A DNA stretch of 64,000 bases from NCBI RefSeq assembly GCF_030269925.1, contig NC_085135.1:10602753-10666752 (forward strand), in the 5' to 3' direction. The translations under genes were made by a program, and so were the position numbers. This stretch comes from Bombyx mori (lineage: Eukaryota > Arthropoda > Insecta > Lepidoptera > Bombycidae). This document shows positions 10,537-20,441 of the stretch, piece by piece (position 1 is the stretch's first letter; the number at the start of each line of letters is the position of its first letter). The notes under the pieces were generated by a model, which worked only from the letters and a program-made list of their open reading frames with translations, was not told where the DNA came from and made no database searches.

Positions 10537-13419
10537 TTAATTCGCTCGTCGAGCCCTTCGTCGCAAGCGACGGGTTCGACGAGGATGGTGACCGGTGCTT
10601 GTGGTGCCTAAAAGCACCGTTAATGGATCGGGAGGATCCGTAATGACGTGCTTTGGGCGACGTCGACTGTTTACCATTCGGTCTACAGGATCGGGTATGT
10701 AGTTTCCAGCGGCCACGACAAGAGGGTTCTCATGTCGTGCTGCCTTCTCGAAATGGCGCAATGATGCCGACTGTAGATACTTACTGACAGAGTCGAGCTC
10801 CAGGTCATCGTGGAGATCCACGTTCCTCAGGAACCATGGTGCTCCGACGGCTATCCTGCAGAATCAGGATTGAATAACCTGAAGGGGCTTCAAGTTGGTG
10901 CGGGCTGCGTGAGCGAACACTACGCTTGCATACGTCATAACGGGGCGTATGCAAGTTTTGTAGAGAGTTACCTTATTACGGAGGGACAGTTTGCTTCGCT
11001 TGCAAAGCATAGGGTAGAGACGTCCTAATATGAAGGCGGCACGGTCGCGTACCGTTTTAATATGGGGACGGAATGTCATCCCTCTGTCGAGGGTGACGCC
11101 TAGGTATTTGACCTGCGAGGCCCACGGTATGGGCTGGCCAAAGAGAGTGACGGGGCTAACGGCGGAGGTGTTTGCGCGCCTATTAGGGAGTGGGATGCTC
11201 GAAGTGGTATTCGGAGGGCGACCCCTTTTGAAGAGCACCGCTGTGCTTTTCGTGGGGTTGATGTCGATGCGCCACTTCCGGAACCACTGTCCCATGGTGG
11301 CTACTGCGATCTGGAGTCGCCGATGCAGCAACGACATCTTCCTACACGAGTAGTAGATAGCCGTGTCATCAGCGAAGAGCGCTAGATGGGTCTCCGGAGA
11401 CCGGGGTATATCATTGATATACAAACTAAATAATAACGGGGAGAGCGCGGAGCCTTGCGGGACTCCGGCAGTCAGATGACGGGGGCGAGAGCGAGTTCCC
11501 TCTACTCGATATCGAAACAAACGGTTCGACAAGAAGTCTCGTATGATGAGCACGAGTCTGTCTGGCACTCCCATGTTGTACAGTTTGTAGATCAAACCGT
11601 TGTGCCAGACTTTGTCGAACGCCTTCGCGATATCGAAGAAGAGGGCGCCGGTCGGGATTTGTTTACGCCTATTTAGCCCTATCAGGATGTGCTCCGTGAG
11701 GCGGTGCACTTGTTGTACGCACGAGTGTTTAGAGCGGAATCCGAACTGTTCGTCTATGAGAATTTTGTTCGCGGTAACGAAGTCCCAGAGGCGTTTCCGA
11801 AGGAGCCGTTCGTAAATTTTGCCTATCGTCGGGAGGAGACTAATCGGACGGTAACTAGCGGTTTCGTTTTTCGGTTTACCCGGCTTATGTATACCGATAA
11901 CGTCCGCTTCTTTCCACACCGCGGGAAAGATGCAGTGCGTCATAGCGGCATTTAAAATTGTAGCCAACATTGCTATCAGTTGGACTGGTAAGAGTTTAAG
12001 CGCGCGGTTACGGATGCCGTCGGAGCCGGGTGCCTGCTTAGGTTGAAGGTTGTGGATCGCTTCTCTAACTTCGTCAGTGGTAATGGGGGGTAACGCGTCC
12101 GAGGGCGGTAGGGAAGCTCTGCGCTCGACCTCCCTGTCGACTAACTCGGTGTGTTCGGGGTCCGCGTATTGAGTGCTGGTGGTGCACTGCTCTTGCAGTG
12201 CATCGGCCAGCAGCTCAGCCTTGTCATCGTCATCGAATGCCGGTGGTTGGCCTGAAGGGCGTACGAGGGGAGGCATAGTAGCGGTAGTTTCGGATTTGAA
12301 AGTCCTAGCTAGTCGCCAGTATGCTTGGTGGGAGGGCGCGAGTTGTTCTAAATAACTATGCCAATTTTCGTTACGGGCGTCGCTTAGGCGGGAGTGGACT
12401 TCGCGTTGTAGACGACGCATCCGAATCCGGTTTGAATGCGTGGGAAGACGATCGTGGGCCCGGATTGCCGCGTTCCTAACTCTTAAGAGGTTCCTAAGTT
12501 CGGGGGACAGTCTGATGCGGTGGAAGCTATCCTCCACATCGACTTCTTTAGAAGATCTAATGATCGCGGAAGAGATGTGATCGGTAATGATGTTTATGGA
12601 TTCGACGGTGTCCTCGGGGGATAGATTCGAATCCGGGCCGTAAGGGAGGATTGGCGGAGCGGCTTCGGCTAAGCACGTGCCCAGCTTATTCCAATCCACC
12701 ATGGTCCTCGTAACAGTGACTGGGTTGTGAGGGCGACCGAGCTGCATAACGACAGGTCGGTGGTCTGAGTCGAGCTCTGACAGTGCTTCGATGGAATGCA
12801 AGCGCAGAGTTACGTTCCTAAGCAATGCCAGGTCTATAGTGCTCGGACGGAGCGCGATGTTATACGGATAACATGTTGGAGTTGGGGGGCCGACTACTTC
12901 GAAGGTGAGGTCGTCTATAAACGCGTCGAGACGCCTACCGTTGACGTTCGTACGATGGCAGTTCCACCTAGTGTGGTGGCAATTTAAATCGCCTGCCAGG
13001 ATGACAGAGTCTCCCATGCCGAACAGTTTCTCGATGTCACTGCTCAGGAGGGGCTTGTCCGGGGGGAGATAAACGGATGCGATGACGATCGGCTGGTGTC
13101 CCGTCAGCAAGATACGGCACACTGACGCCTCGATATGTGAGAGCGAGGGAGTATCGAGAGGGACAATGTGCAGGGCCCGCCTATAGTAAATGGCAGTCCC
13201 GCCTTTGGAGGCGGTGAGTCTGTCATTCCTAACCATGACGTAATTCGCGACTTTCGGGTCACGACGCGAGGGCTTCAGGCAGGTCTCCTGCACTAACAGA
13301 ATATCTATTAGGTTATCGCGGAGGAATTCGTATATTTGATCGCGTTGCCGCGCGAGTCCGTTAGCATTGTAGAATGCCAACTTAAGGGAATAAAGTTTTT
13401 CTCTACCGTTTCGCGCCAT
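10537..13419 (-). pseudogene. J1 ORF2: endonuclease/reverse transcriptase with one stop codon
   Basis: The frame has 960 codons, the same length as the intact ORF2 at 44215-47097. The N-terminal endonuclease (about 1-230) shows FYNANGL, LLVQETCLKP, LAGDLNCHHTRWNC and ELDSDHRPVV, the last carrying the catalytic His. The RT (about 460-740) shows APGSDGIRNRALK, SYRPISLLPTIGKIYERLL, FGFRSKHSCVQQVH, ALFFDIAKAFDKVW, GVPQGSALSPLLFSLYIND and LALFADDTAIYYS. The product nicks target DNA and primes cDNA synthesis on it. A TGA replaces an Arg codon at 10864-10866 (codon 852), cutting off the last 109 residues. The rest reads through cleanly, so the loss is recent. ORF1 lies 17 nt upstream in the same transcript. 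Confidence 0.92.
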
Positions 13420-13436
13420 TGATAACCGGTAAAGAT

Positions 13437-15047
13437 TTAAAGCGTACGGGATACGGACTCATAGACGTCCATGTGATCGAAAGCGGCCGCAAGCCGCTGT
13501 TCGGGGGTTACCGACCTACGGATAGCATCTGCGAACGATCGCAGACGGTCAAAGTTTACCGCGGTGACGAAGTCACGCACGAGCGCGAAGTCGTTGACGG
13601 CTGAGGGTTGCGGGGGGCGGTACGCGGGCGCGGGGCGAGGTGCGAGCAGGGGCTGAGGTGCGGGACGTGTCGCAGGCGGGGGCTGGGGTGCGTTTTGTGT
13701 TCCCTCCTTCGTATACGGCAGCGGTTTTTTCCACGCCGAGACGGTGGGAACCGCAGCCGGTACGAAGGCTGGTTTCGGCACTGAAGGCGCCGAAGTCTTT
13801 GGGTCGACGGTTCGGGGGGCTGGGTGGTTCGGGCGTTTACGCGGAGCCCTAGGACATCCGCGGTAGTTTGCCGGGTGCCCTTGCTTAAGGCATAGGACAC
13901 AGCTTGGGGGTTCCGTCGCGGTTTCCCTAACACGCGAACATTCTGTGGTTGCGTGATCGCCGAGGCATTTCACGCAGCGGGGGCGCGCGTGGCAATTACG
14001 CGCTGAGTGGCCATAGAGCTGGCACCTGTGGCACTGCCCGGGAGTACCACGTTTATGGGGGGCTTCAATGGTGACCCCGGAGAGGCCGCATATCGTTTTG
14101 AGACATGAGATTCTTTTCTTTGCCTCCGGGGTTGATTCTAGCGCGACGAGAATCATATTGTACGGCTGTCTGCCGCGTCCGCTGTGCATCCGGTGCACAC
14201 TAACTATTGGGAAGGACTGACCGATCAGATCCTCCTTTACGTAGTCTATGTCGAGTTCCTTGGGGACTCCGCGTATCACTACGCGGAGTTCGCGGTCCTC
14301 CTGAAGAGCATAGGTGTGATAACCTATGTTCTCCTTTCGGAGGTAAGCAGAGAGGGCCCTATGGTCGCCCGGCGTTGCGACCTTAATCTGAATCCCATGC
14401 GCGACGTTACGCGCATGGGTATAATTAATTTTGTTGGCCTGAAGGGCCTGGGATACGCGATTCCACGCTGACTTCTCCTGGAGTATCAGCGGGGGCGGGA
14501 CAACTGTTTTAGGCGCGGGCGCGGTTTTTGGGCGCGGCGGTGGGATTACGCGGCGGGCGGAGTCCGACTCCGGCGTTACGACTACCTGCGGTCGGGAGGC
14601 GGTCGCGGACTTCGTTTGCTTCGTCATGGAGCTCCGGGACTCCACGACGCGAGTACGCTTTTTACCGCGCGTTACAGTTTGGAACCCATCCGAGGTTCCG
14701 GGTTGAGGGCTAGTCGCGGACTCGAAGTCCATCTCCGATTCGGTATCGGAGCCTGAACTAGACGCTATTGAGGTCGCGACGGACGAAACTGACGTGATTG
14801 ACGCGGGCGCGGGGGTAGCGGGGGCGGGGGCGTTAGACGCTACGGCGGCGGCGTGCGTACGTGCGCTTGAACACGGACCGGCGGCGGGGCACGCGAGGCA
14901 TGCCTGCGAGGCATGTTTGGCGACGGCGGCGAGAGATGCGGGGGGAGAATATTTACCAAATGAGGCCCTATAGGCTTCGAATTCGGGCGCGATTGACGGA
15001 TATTTTTCCCGAATGAAGTCGATGAAAAGTTTTCCCTCCATCTTCAC
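13437..15047 (-). CDS. J1 ORF1: Jockey gag-like RNA-binding protein
   Basis: 536 residues, starting MKMEGKLFIDFIREKYPS. Residues 60-200 are a low-complexity Ala/Ser/Pro/Thr stretch with an acidic patch SSSGSDTESEMDFES. A folded domain follows (WNRVSQALQANKINYTHARN to HRMHSGRGRQPYNMILVALE), matching the PRE_C2HC-type region of Jockey gags. Then come three CCHC knuckles: CHRCQLYGHSARNC, CVKCLGDHATTEC and CVLCLKQGHPANYRGC. It would coat the element RNA and carry it with ORF2 to the nucleus. The tail is Pro-rich. The open frame shows no break, although its last 49 codons lie outside the 2462-bp duplicated unit. It is nearly identical to the ORF1 at 42562-44196 except for the first 90 or so residues. 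Confidence 0.92.
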   Translation of the reverse strand: MKMEGKLFIDFIREKYPSIAPEFEAYRASFGKYSPPASLAAVAKHASQACLACPAAGPCSSARTHAAAVASNAPAPATPAPASITSVSSVATSIASSSGSDTESEMDFESATSPQPGTSDGFQTVTRGKKRTRVVESRSSMTKQTKSATASRPQVVVTPESDSARRVIPPPRPKTAPAPKTVVPPPLILQEKSAWNRVSQALQANKINYTHARNVAHGIQIKVATPGDHRALSAYLRKENIGYHTYALQEDRELRVVIRGVPKELDIDYVKEDLIGQSFPIVSVHRMHSGRGRQPYNMILVALESTPEAKKRISCLKTICGLSGVTIEAPHKRGTPGQCHRCQLYGHSARNCHARPRCVKCLGDHATTECSRVRETATEPPSCVLCLKQGHPANYRGCPRAPRKRPNHPAPRTVDPKTSAPSVPKPAFVPAAVPTVSAWKKPLPYTKEGTQNAPQPPPATRPAPQPLLAPRPAPAYRPPQPSAVNDFALVRDFVTAVNFDRLRSFADAIRRSVTPEQRLAAAFDHMDVYESVSRTL

Positions 15048-15091
15048 GTGATTTTCGCCCGGGGGGGGCGGCCCCGGGACTTAAACACGCG

Positions 15092-15107
15092 CTCGCCTTG
15101 CGGCGAG
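15092..15107 (-). other. Leader hairpin of J1 upstream of ORF1
   Basis: Element strand: CTCGCC, loop GCAA (a GNRA tetraloop), GGCGAG, about 45 nt before the ORF1 AUG. The intact Jockey at 42499-42514 has the same stem with loop TTTC. A second, G/C-rich hairpin built on CCCGGGG follows in both. Confidence 0.6.
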
Positions 15108-15339
15108 GCCCCTGAGTCGGTAACACTAAATTGGCCGAAGCGATTCTAGGAATTTTAGAAATTTTAGTGAATAGAATAAATAGAATAGAATTAGAGTGAA
15201 TAGAACCACTGCACAGTTCCCGGGCGGCAATGCCTTGCAATTAGGCGCAGGTACAAATTCCGAGAAACACTTGGGCCACAGATGTGCCACGAACAATGAT
15301 CTATTATCACCGGTAGTCACTTCCGACAATACAATGAGC

Positions 15340-15374
15340 ACGTCCACGCGCGTCGGTTGCTCAAATCGGAATGA
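15340..15374 (-). promoter_or_regulatory. J1 internal promoter: initiator plus DPE
   Basis: The element starts TCATTCC with A+1 at 15372. GGACGT occupies +28 to +33 (15345-15340) and fits the insect DPE consensus RGWYVT at the exact required position. Jockey-type LINEs of Drosophila are known to use such TATA-less Inr/DPE promoters, which let a full-length copy carry its own promoter. The promoter is copied again by the tandem duplication (17802-17836). Confidence 0.82.
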
Positions 15375-15384
15375 CCAAAACTGC

Positions 15385-15835
15385 AGTAATGTTGAAGGGA
15401 CCTTTACATTTTCGGTCAACTTACGAAAACAAAATCCCCAGCGGAAAAGAGGTTGACTTTAGCTTTGCCTCGACTAAACCAAGCTTCTGTTTGTGCCCTT
15501 TTTTTATGTTTTCGCCGGTCTTCGACCGTGTTAAATCAAGATCTGATCTAGAGGGATTATCACTCTGTTGAAACTTTAAGATATTTCAAGTGAACTACCC
15601 TGAACGGCAAACGTCTATTCTATTGGAGTAAACCCTGTTACTCGACAACGTGCACTATTAAGGGCGAGTTGAATATCCCCTAAGTGGTCTTACCATCATG
15701 ATTGGTCTAAGTTACTTTCAGATCAAAGAGTGACTTGTTCATGAAACCGCTTACCATTGAATAAATTACTATGACTTTGTTTTATAAGACTACATTCTGA
15801 CCCTGAATGGAACATAAAGGGGAAGCCAAAACCAC
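15385..15835 (-). pseudogene. Gypsy integrase C-terminus and protease remnant (copy 1)
   Basis: Minus-strand reading near 15836-15730 gives FPFMFHSGSECSLIK, a retropepsin active site in which the usual Asp of D-S-G is His, then a stop. Without any RT in between, the reading passes to integrase-end sequence (SRGKAKVNLFSAGDFVFV and KGPFNITAV) with stops and frameshifts. The RT, RNase H and integrase core were therefore deleted before the Jockey inserted. The same sequence recurs at 17847-18297 in copy 2. Confidence 0.72.
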
Positions 15836-17509
15836 TTATCTGTAACACACTGAAGCTCTGGAACACACGTTGACGTCTCTGGTTGCACCTGCCACAGCAC
15901 CTGGAGCAGTGTCGTTTTTCTTGTAGCGCATGGAACACCCAGAAGCTACATGACTCGCATCACCGCACACGTAACAGCTGACTTGCAGGCGAGAGCCGGG
16001 TGCCCACGGATGAGGAGGTTGTTCAGGTTTTGCTGGAATATCGAGCGCGAAGTCGTTGACGGCTGAGGGTTGCGGGGGGCGGTACGCGGGCGCGGGGCGA
16101 GGTGCGAGCAGGGGCTGAGGTGCGGGACGTGTCGCAGGCGGGGGCTGGGGTGCGTTTTGTGTTCCCTCCTTCGTATACGGCAGCGGTTTTTTCCACGCCG
16201 AGACGGTGGGAACCGCAGCCGGTAGGAAGGCTGGTTTCGGCACTGAAGGCGCCGAAGTCTTTGGGTCGACGGTTCGGGGGGCTGGGTGGTTCGGGCGTTT
16301 ACGCGGAGCCCTAGGACATCCGCGGTAGTTTGCCGGGTGCCCTTGCTTAAGGCATAGGACACAGCTTGGGGGTTCCGTCGCGGTTTCCCTAACACGCGAA
16401 CATTCTGTGGTTGCGTGATCGCCGAGGCATTTCACGCAGCGGGGGCGCGCGTGGCAATTACGCGCTGAGTGGCCATAGAGCTGGCACCTGTGGCACTGCC
16501 CGGGAGTACCACGTTTATGGGGGGCTTCAATGGTGACCCCGGAGAGGCCGCATATCGTTTTGAGACATGAGATTCTTTTCTTTGCCTCCGGGGTTGATTC
16601 TAGCGCGACGAGAATCATATTGTACGGCTGTCTGCCGCGTCCGCTGTGCATCCGGTGCACACTAACTATTGGGAAGGACTGACCGATCAGATCCTCCTTT
16701 ACGTAGTCTATGTCGAGTTCCTTGGGGACTCCGCGTATCACTACGCGGAGTTCGCGGTCCTCCTGAAGAGCATAGGTGTGATAACCTATGTTCTCCTTTC
16801 GGAGGTAAGCAGAGAGGGCCCTATGGTCGCCCGGCGTTGCGACCTTAATCTGAATCCCATGCGCGACGTTACGCGCATGGGTATAATTAATTTTGTTGGC
16901 CTGAAGGGCCTGGGATACGCGATTCCACGCTGACTTCTCCTGGAGTATCAGCGGGGGCGGGACAACTGTTTTAGGCGCGGGCGCGGTTTTTGGGCGCGGC
17001 GGTGGGATTACGCGGCGGGCGGAGTCCGACTCCGGCGTTACGACTACCTGCGGTCGGGAGGCGGTCGCGGACTTCGTTTGCTTCGTCATGGAGCTCCGGG
17101 ACTCCACGACGCGAGTACGCTTTTTACCGCGCGTTACAGTTTGGAACCCATCCGAGGTTCCGGGTTGAGGGCTAGTCGCGGACTCGAAGTCCATCTCCGA
17201 TTCGGTATCGGAGCCTGAACTAGACGCTATTGAGGTCGCGACGGACGAAACTGACGTGATTGACGCGGGCGCGGGGGTAGCGGGGGCGGGGGCGTTAGAC
17301 GCTACGGCGGCGGCGTGCGTACGTGCGCTTGAACACGGACCGGCGGCGGGGCACGCGAGGCATGCCTGCGAGGCATGTTTGGCGACGGCGGCGAGAGATG
17401 CGGGGGGAGAATATTTACCAAATGAGGCCCTATAGGCTTCGAATTCGGGCGCGATTGACGGATATTTTTCCCGAATGAAGTCGATGAAAAGTTTTCCCTC
17501 CATCTTCAC
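15836..17509 (-). CDS. Chimeric ORF: Jockey ORF1 fused to gypsy gag zinc knuckle
   Basis: 557 residues in one frame. The first 486 or so are the J1 ORF1 product up to NDFAL, including the central gag domain and all three CCHC knuckles. At the duplication joint (16044/16045) the frame passes without a break into gypsy gag: DIPAKPEQPPHPWAPG, then a knuckle CYVCGDASHVASGC. The last 49 Jockey residues are replaced. The fusion is a product of the tandem duplication, which kept the frame. A 5' leader and the Inr/DPE promoter copy lie upstream (17510-17836), so transcription is possible. Whether it is expressed is unknown. It differs from J1 ORF1 at one residue I could find (Val to Leu near 16220-16224). 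Confidence 0.85.
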   Translation of the reverse strand: MKMEGKLFIDFIREKYPSIAPEFEAYRASFGKYSPPASLAAVAKHASQACLACPAAGPCSSARTHAAAVASNAPAPATPAPASITSVSSVATSIASSSGSDTESEMDFESATSPQPGTSDGFQTVTRGKKRTRVVESRSSMTKQTKSATASRPQVVVTPESDSARRVIPPPRPKTAPAPKTVVPPPLILQEKSAWNRVSQALQANKINYTHARNVAHGIQIKVATPGDHRALSAYLRKENIGYHTYALQEDRELRVVIRGVPKELDIDYVKEDLIGQSFPIVSVHRMHSGRGRQPYNMILVALESTPEAKKRISCLKTICGLSGVTIEAPHKRGTPGQCHRCQLYGHSARNCHARPRCVKCLGDHATTECSRVRETATEPPSCVLCLKQGHPANYRGCPRAPRKRPNHPAPRTVDPKTSAPSVPKPAFLPAAVPTVSAWKKPLPYTKEGTQNAPQPPPATRPAPQPLLAPRPAPAYRPPQPSAVNDFALDIPAKPEQPPHPWAPGSRLQVSCYVCGDASHVASGCSMRYKKNDTAPGAVAGATRDVNVCSRASVCYR

Positions 17510-18506
17510 GTGATTTTCGCCCGGGGGGGGCGGCCCCGGGACTTAAACACGCGCTCGCCTTGCGGCGAGGCCCCTGAGTCGGTAACACTAAATTGGCCGA
17601 AGCGATTCTAGGAATTTTAGAAATTTTAGTGAATAGAATAAATAGAATAGAATTAGAGTGAATAGAACCACTGCACAGTTCCCGGGCGGCAATGCCTTGC
17701 AATTAGGCGCAGGTACAAATTCCGAGAAACACTTGGGCCACAGATGTGCCACGAACAATGATCTATTATCACCGGTAGTCACTTCCGACAATACAATGAG
17801 CACGTCCACGCGCGTCGGTTGCTCAAATCGGAATGACCAAAACTGCAGTAATGTTGAAGGGACCTTTACATTTTCGGTCAACTTACGAAAACAAAATCCC
17901 CAGCGGAAAAGAGGTTGACTTTAGCTTTGCCTCGACTAAACCAAGCTTCTGTTTGTGCCCTTTTTTTATGTTTTCGCCGGTCTTCGACCGTGTTAAATCA
18001 AGATCTGATCTAGAGGGATTATCACTCTGTTGAAACTTTAAGATATTTCAAGTGAACTACCCTGAACGGCAAACGTCTATTCTATTGGAGTAAACCCTGT
18101 TACTCGACAACGTGCACTATTAAGGGCGAGTTGAATATCCCCTAAGTGGTCTTACCATCATGATTGGTCTAAGTTACTTTCAGATCAAAGAGTGACTTGT
18201 TCATGAAACCGCTTACCATTGAATAAATTACTATGACTTTGTTTTATAAGACTACATTCTGACCCTGAATGGAACATAAAGGGGAAGCCAAAACCACTTA
18301 TCTGTAACACACTGAAGCTCTGGAACACACGTTGACGTCTCTGGTTGCACCTGCCACAGCACCTGGAGCAGTGTCGTTTTTCTTGTAGCGCATGGAACAC
18401 CCAGAAGCTACATGACTCGCATCACCGCACACGTAACAGCTGACTTGCAGGCGAGAGCCGGGTGCCCACGGATGAGGAGGTTGTTCAGGTTTTGCTGGAA
18501 TATCGA
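16045..18506 (+). repeat. 2462-bp tandem duplication, copy 2
   Basis: Second unit of the direct repeat. I could find only one base difference from copy 1 (near 13754 versus 16216), so it is either very recent or an assembly duplication. Confidence 0.95.
17802..17836 (-). promoter_or_regulatory. Duplicate copy of the Jockey Inr/DPE promoter
   Basis: Same bases as 15340-15374 shifted by 2462. It sits upstream of the chimeric ORF, with a copy of the 5' leader between. Confidence 0.75.
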
Positions 18507-19000
18507 AAAAAGTTTGAGAGCAGTATCTGTCGCAACACCCTTCGGCACGATGCCCAGGTTTTCCGCAGAAATGGCAGCTTCCACGGAAAAAAACTTCGAG
18601 AGCGTTTTGGTTCTTTATCAGGATCTTCGTTTTTTCTTTTGAGGGTAAAGCCACGTAATGTGTGAAATAGACGATTTTTTGTGGTAATAACGACAGAGTT
18701 CAATTCCCGACGGATTCTTTCATCACACTGCGACAGTATTGATATAACAAATCCGGTGGCTATTTGTTCTGGCACAGTAGCGTCGGGAATCTTCTTTATA
18801 AGTTGCCATAGCCGGATACCGGCTTCAGCTGGTCCCTTTTTGCTTTCCATTTCAAATTTAATAACCAGGTCGAAGTGGTCTTGCATCATTAGATAATTTT
18901 GTCAGCATCTCTTTCATAGTAGGCCAGGATATCTTACCAGGCTGTATTTTTGCGAGGCAAGTAGCAGCTCGAGCCTTAAGCGAATGTGTGAGAGTCAAAA
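18298..19000 (-). pseudogene. Gypsy gag: capsid end and two zinc knuckles, frameshifted
   Basis: The minus strand gives THSLKARAATCLAKIQPGKI and SWPTMKEML (18900-19000), then IKFEMESKKGPAEAGIRLWQ, a capsid-like region (18485-18889). A shift of frame near 18600-18650 leads to two CCHC knuckles: CHFCGKPGHRAEGC and CYVCGDASHVASGC (18298-18654). The frame then runs to a stop at 18298 where the protease should follow. Capsid plus two knuckles is normal for Ty3/gypsy gag, which packages element RNA. The frameshift, a stop around 18890 and the stop before protease make it non-functional. Confidence 0.78.
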
Positions 19001-19090
19001 TTAAATCGACACCATCCAATACTTCAACTACTTTAAACGGCCCTTTAAACTTCGTATCTAATTTCGTTTGATTATGCTCTTCGTATTAAT
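19001..19090 (-). pseudogene. Short integrase-end fragment of another gypsy-type element
   Basis: Minus-strand reading HNQTKLDTKFKGPFKVVEVL resembles the integrase C-terminus of gypsy elements and does not belong before gag. It joins directly to the gag reading at LDG, so it looks like a rearrangement or recombination joint. It is short, so the call is tentative. Confidence 0.45.
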
Positions 19091-19269
19091 GTGTGGACGA
19101 GCTCACAGCCCACCTTGTGTTAAGTGGTTACTGGAACCCATAGACATCCACAGCGTAAAAGCACCACACACCTTGAGATAGAAGTTCTAAGGTCTCAGTA
19201 TAGTTACAACCGCTGCTCCACCCTTCAAACCGAAATACACCACTGCTTCACGGCAGAAATAGGCAGGGT

Positions 19270-19600
19270 GATGGTACCCGTGCGGTCGATGGCACTATAC
19301 GGAGCACCCGTCTGGTGCCACGTCCTTACCCACGAGAACGTCGCCGCGCTGCGACGCCGGCAGCGCGCGATCGCAGTCAGAGTTATTCAATGATACCTCA
19401 CAGTCTCCTACGAGGCGGCGCGCCCTAGCGCAAGTGCAGCCGGAGCGCGGGGGCTCCAATATCGGCAGTCCGTGCTGGAGGCGTGGTCTCGTCGTTTGGC
19501 GGACCCGTCGGCCGGCCTCCGTACCGTCGAGGCGATCTGCCCGGTTCTCGCGGACTGGGTGGGCCGCGACCGCGGAAGTCTCACCTCCGGCTACCTGTGC
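19270..19600 (+). pseudogene. SART/R1-like LINE ORF2 fragment
   Basis: Plus strand, homologous to about 59835-60240 of the SART-like ORF2 in this window: VRSMALYGAPVWCHVLTHEN, RRRQRAIAVRVIQ, then after an internal deletion (about 19410-19445) SVLEAWSRRLADPSAGLRTV and VLADWVGRDRG. A stop and the deletion make it dead. It is clearly more diverged than the array at 54-64 kb, so it is an older insertion inside the gypsy element. Confidence 0.82.
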
Positions 19601-20122
19601 AGACTCACAAGACATTTTACCACCATGCAAACTTCTTACCGCAACAAATCTTACCAGCCACCACGCAAACTACAATTTTACGGGTTCCACCTCTCTTACA
19701 CGATGTTACTCCCACACTGAGGAAGCCAACCGCGAACACATGTCAAGCACGCACAAGCACGCACTTCACCGGAAAAACCTGCATCCGCCAGCGCAACCCG
19801 AACACCGCCGCATCGCCAGACACGAACGCACCGGACGTCTTATCTTACAGGTCACGACGACTTCAGATGTGTCAATTTTTCTTCCCCACGGAAACTTGCT
19901 TGCTTTCTTGTTTGCTTGCTTGCTGGAGCCCGAAGTCATCGAACGTGTAGTGTTATTGGTATTGAATCGAGTAGATTCTAAAATTTCAGCGACAATTCAC
20001 AGTCTCATGTCCTGGTTTACTGTACTAGTGCCATGTAACTCTAGCAGTAGTCATTGGCTTAAAAACGGTTCGTGTCGGAACTACCCACTCGTCATGACAG
20101 ATCCATTATTGCGATCGAAGTT
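19601..20122. other. Unassigned part of the gypsy-like element interior
   Basis: A plus-strand frame of 255 codons (19434-20201) runs through here but starts in the SART fragment and has no family I recognise. Minus-strand readings near 20122 look like degenerate gag. A CTTG-repeat patch (CTTGCTTGCTTGC) lies near 19910. Confidence 0.35.
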
Positions 20123-20407
20123 TCACTTGAGATTTGCACTTGCCTTAATTTCTTGCAATAGCTTGTTACGTGTTGTATTTCCGTTAGTAAATGCCATGTG
20201 ATGAAGTCGACAGTCAAACTGGGCAACATGAGCCAGAACGTAAGATGTGACGATTTCTTCGTGGCTCAGATCTTCCATCGAGGTAACAGAGACGTTATTA
20301 CACGACTTACGTATGCTGCATTCACGCTCTTGTGGCGTACCACTACTAGTATTCTGATCTGCATCATGTTTTTTTTGCTGTACTTCGAACATGTTCAAAC
20401 ACGTCAC
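20123..20407 (-). pseudogene. Gypsy gag N-terminal fragment
   Basis: 94 codons, MTCLNMFEVQQKKHDADQ onward, starting 35 nt inside the 5' LTR, which is where gag starts in gypsy elements. It includes SHEEIVTSYVLAHV and ends at an in-frame stop, followed by degenerate sequence. I recognise it by position, not by a domain. Confidence 0.5.
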
Positions 20408-20441
20408 GCCAGTGAGAGTAGAGTCCTGATCTCACTTCTGA

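Larger units (their letters stand above)
10314..15374 (-). mobile_element. Full-length Jockey-clade LINE (copy J1)
   Basis: Complete insertion in minus orientation: poly(A) seen as T at 10314-10336, ORF2, ORF1, a 5' leader, and a 5' end at 15374. A 10-bp target duplication CCAAAACTGC lies at 10304-10313 and 15375-15384, inside the gypsy integrase region. The 5' end coincides with an initiator/DPE promoter, so it is a true full-length end. ORF2 has one in-frame stop. Its own 5' third was later copied by the tandem duplication at 13583-18506. Confidence 0.93.
13583..16044 (+). repeat. 2462-bp tandem duplication, copy 1
   Basis: Direct repeat with copy 2 at a constant offset of 2462 bp. It spans most of J1 ORF1, the J1 5' leader and promoter, the site duplication, and flanking gypsy integrase, protease and gag knuckle sequence. 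Both breakpoints share CGA (13580-13582, 16042-16044, 18504-18506). Confidence 0.95.

Noticed and set aside
13640..14713. Plus-strand frames opposite Jockey ORF1
   Set aside because: Mirror frames of the real ORF1; the same shadows recur in copy 2 and opposite J3.
19434..20201. 255-codon plus-strand frame as a new gene
   Set aside because: It starts in a wrong frame of the SART fragment and runs through gypsy interior; no domain recognised.
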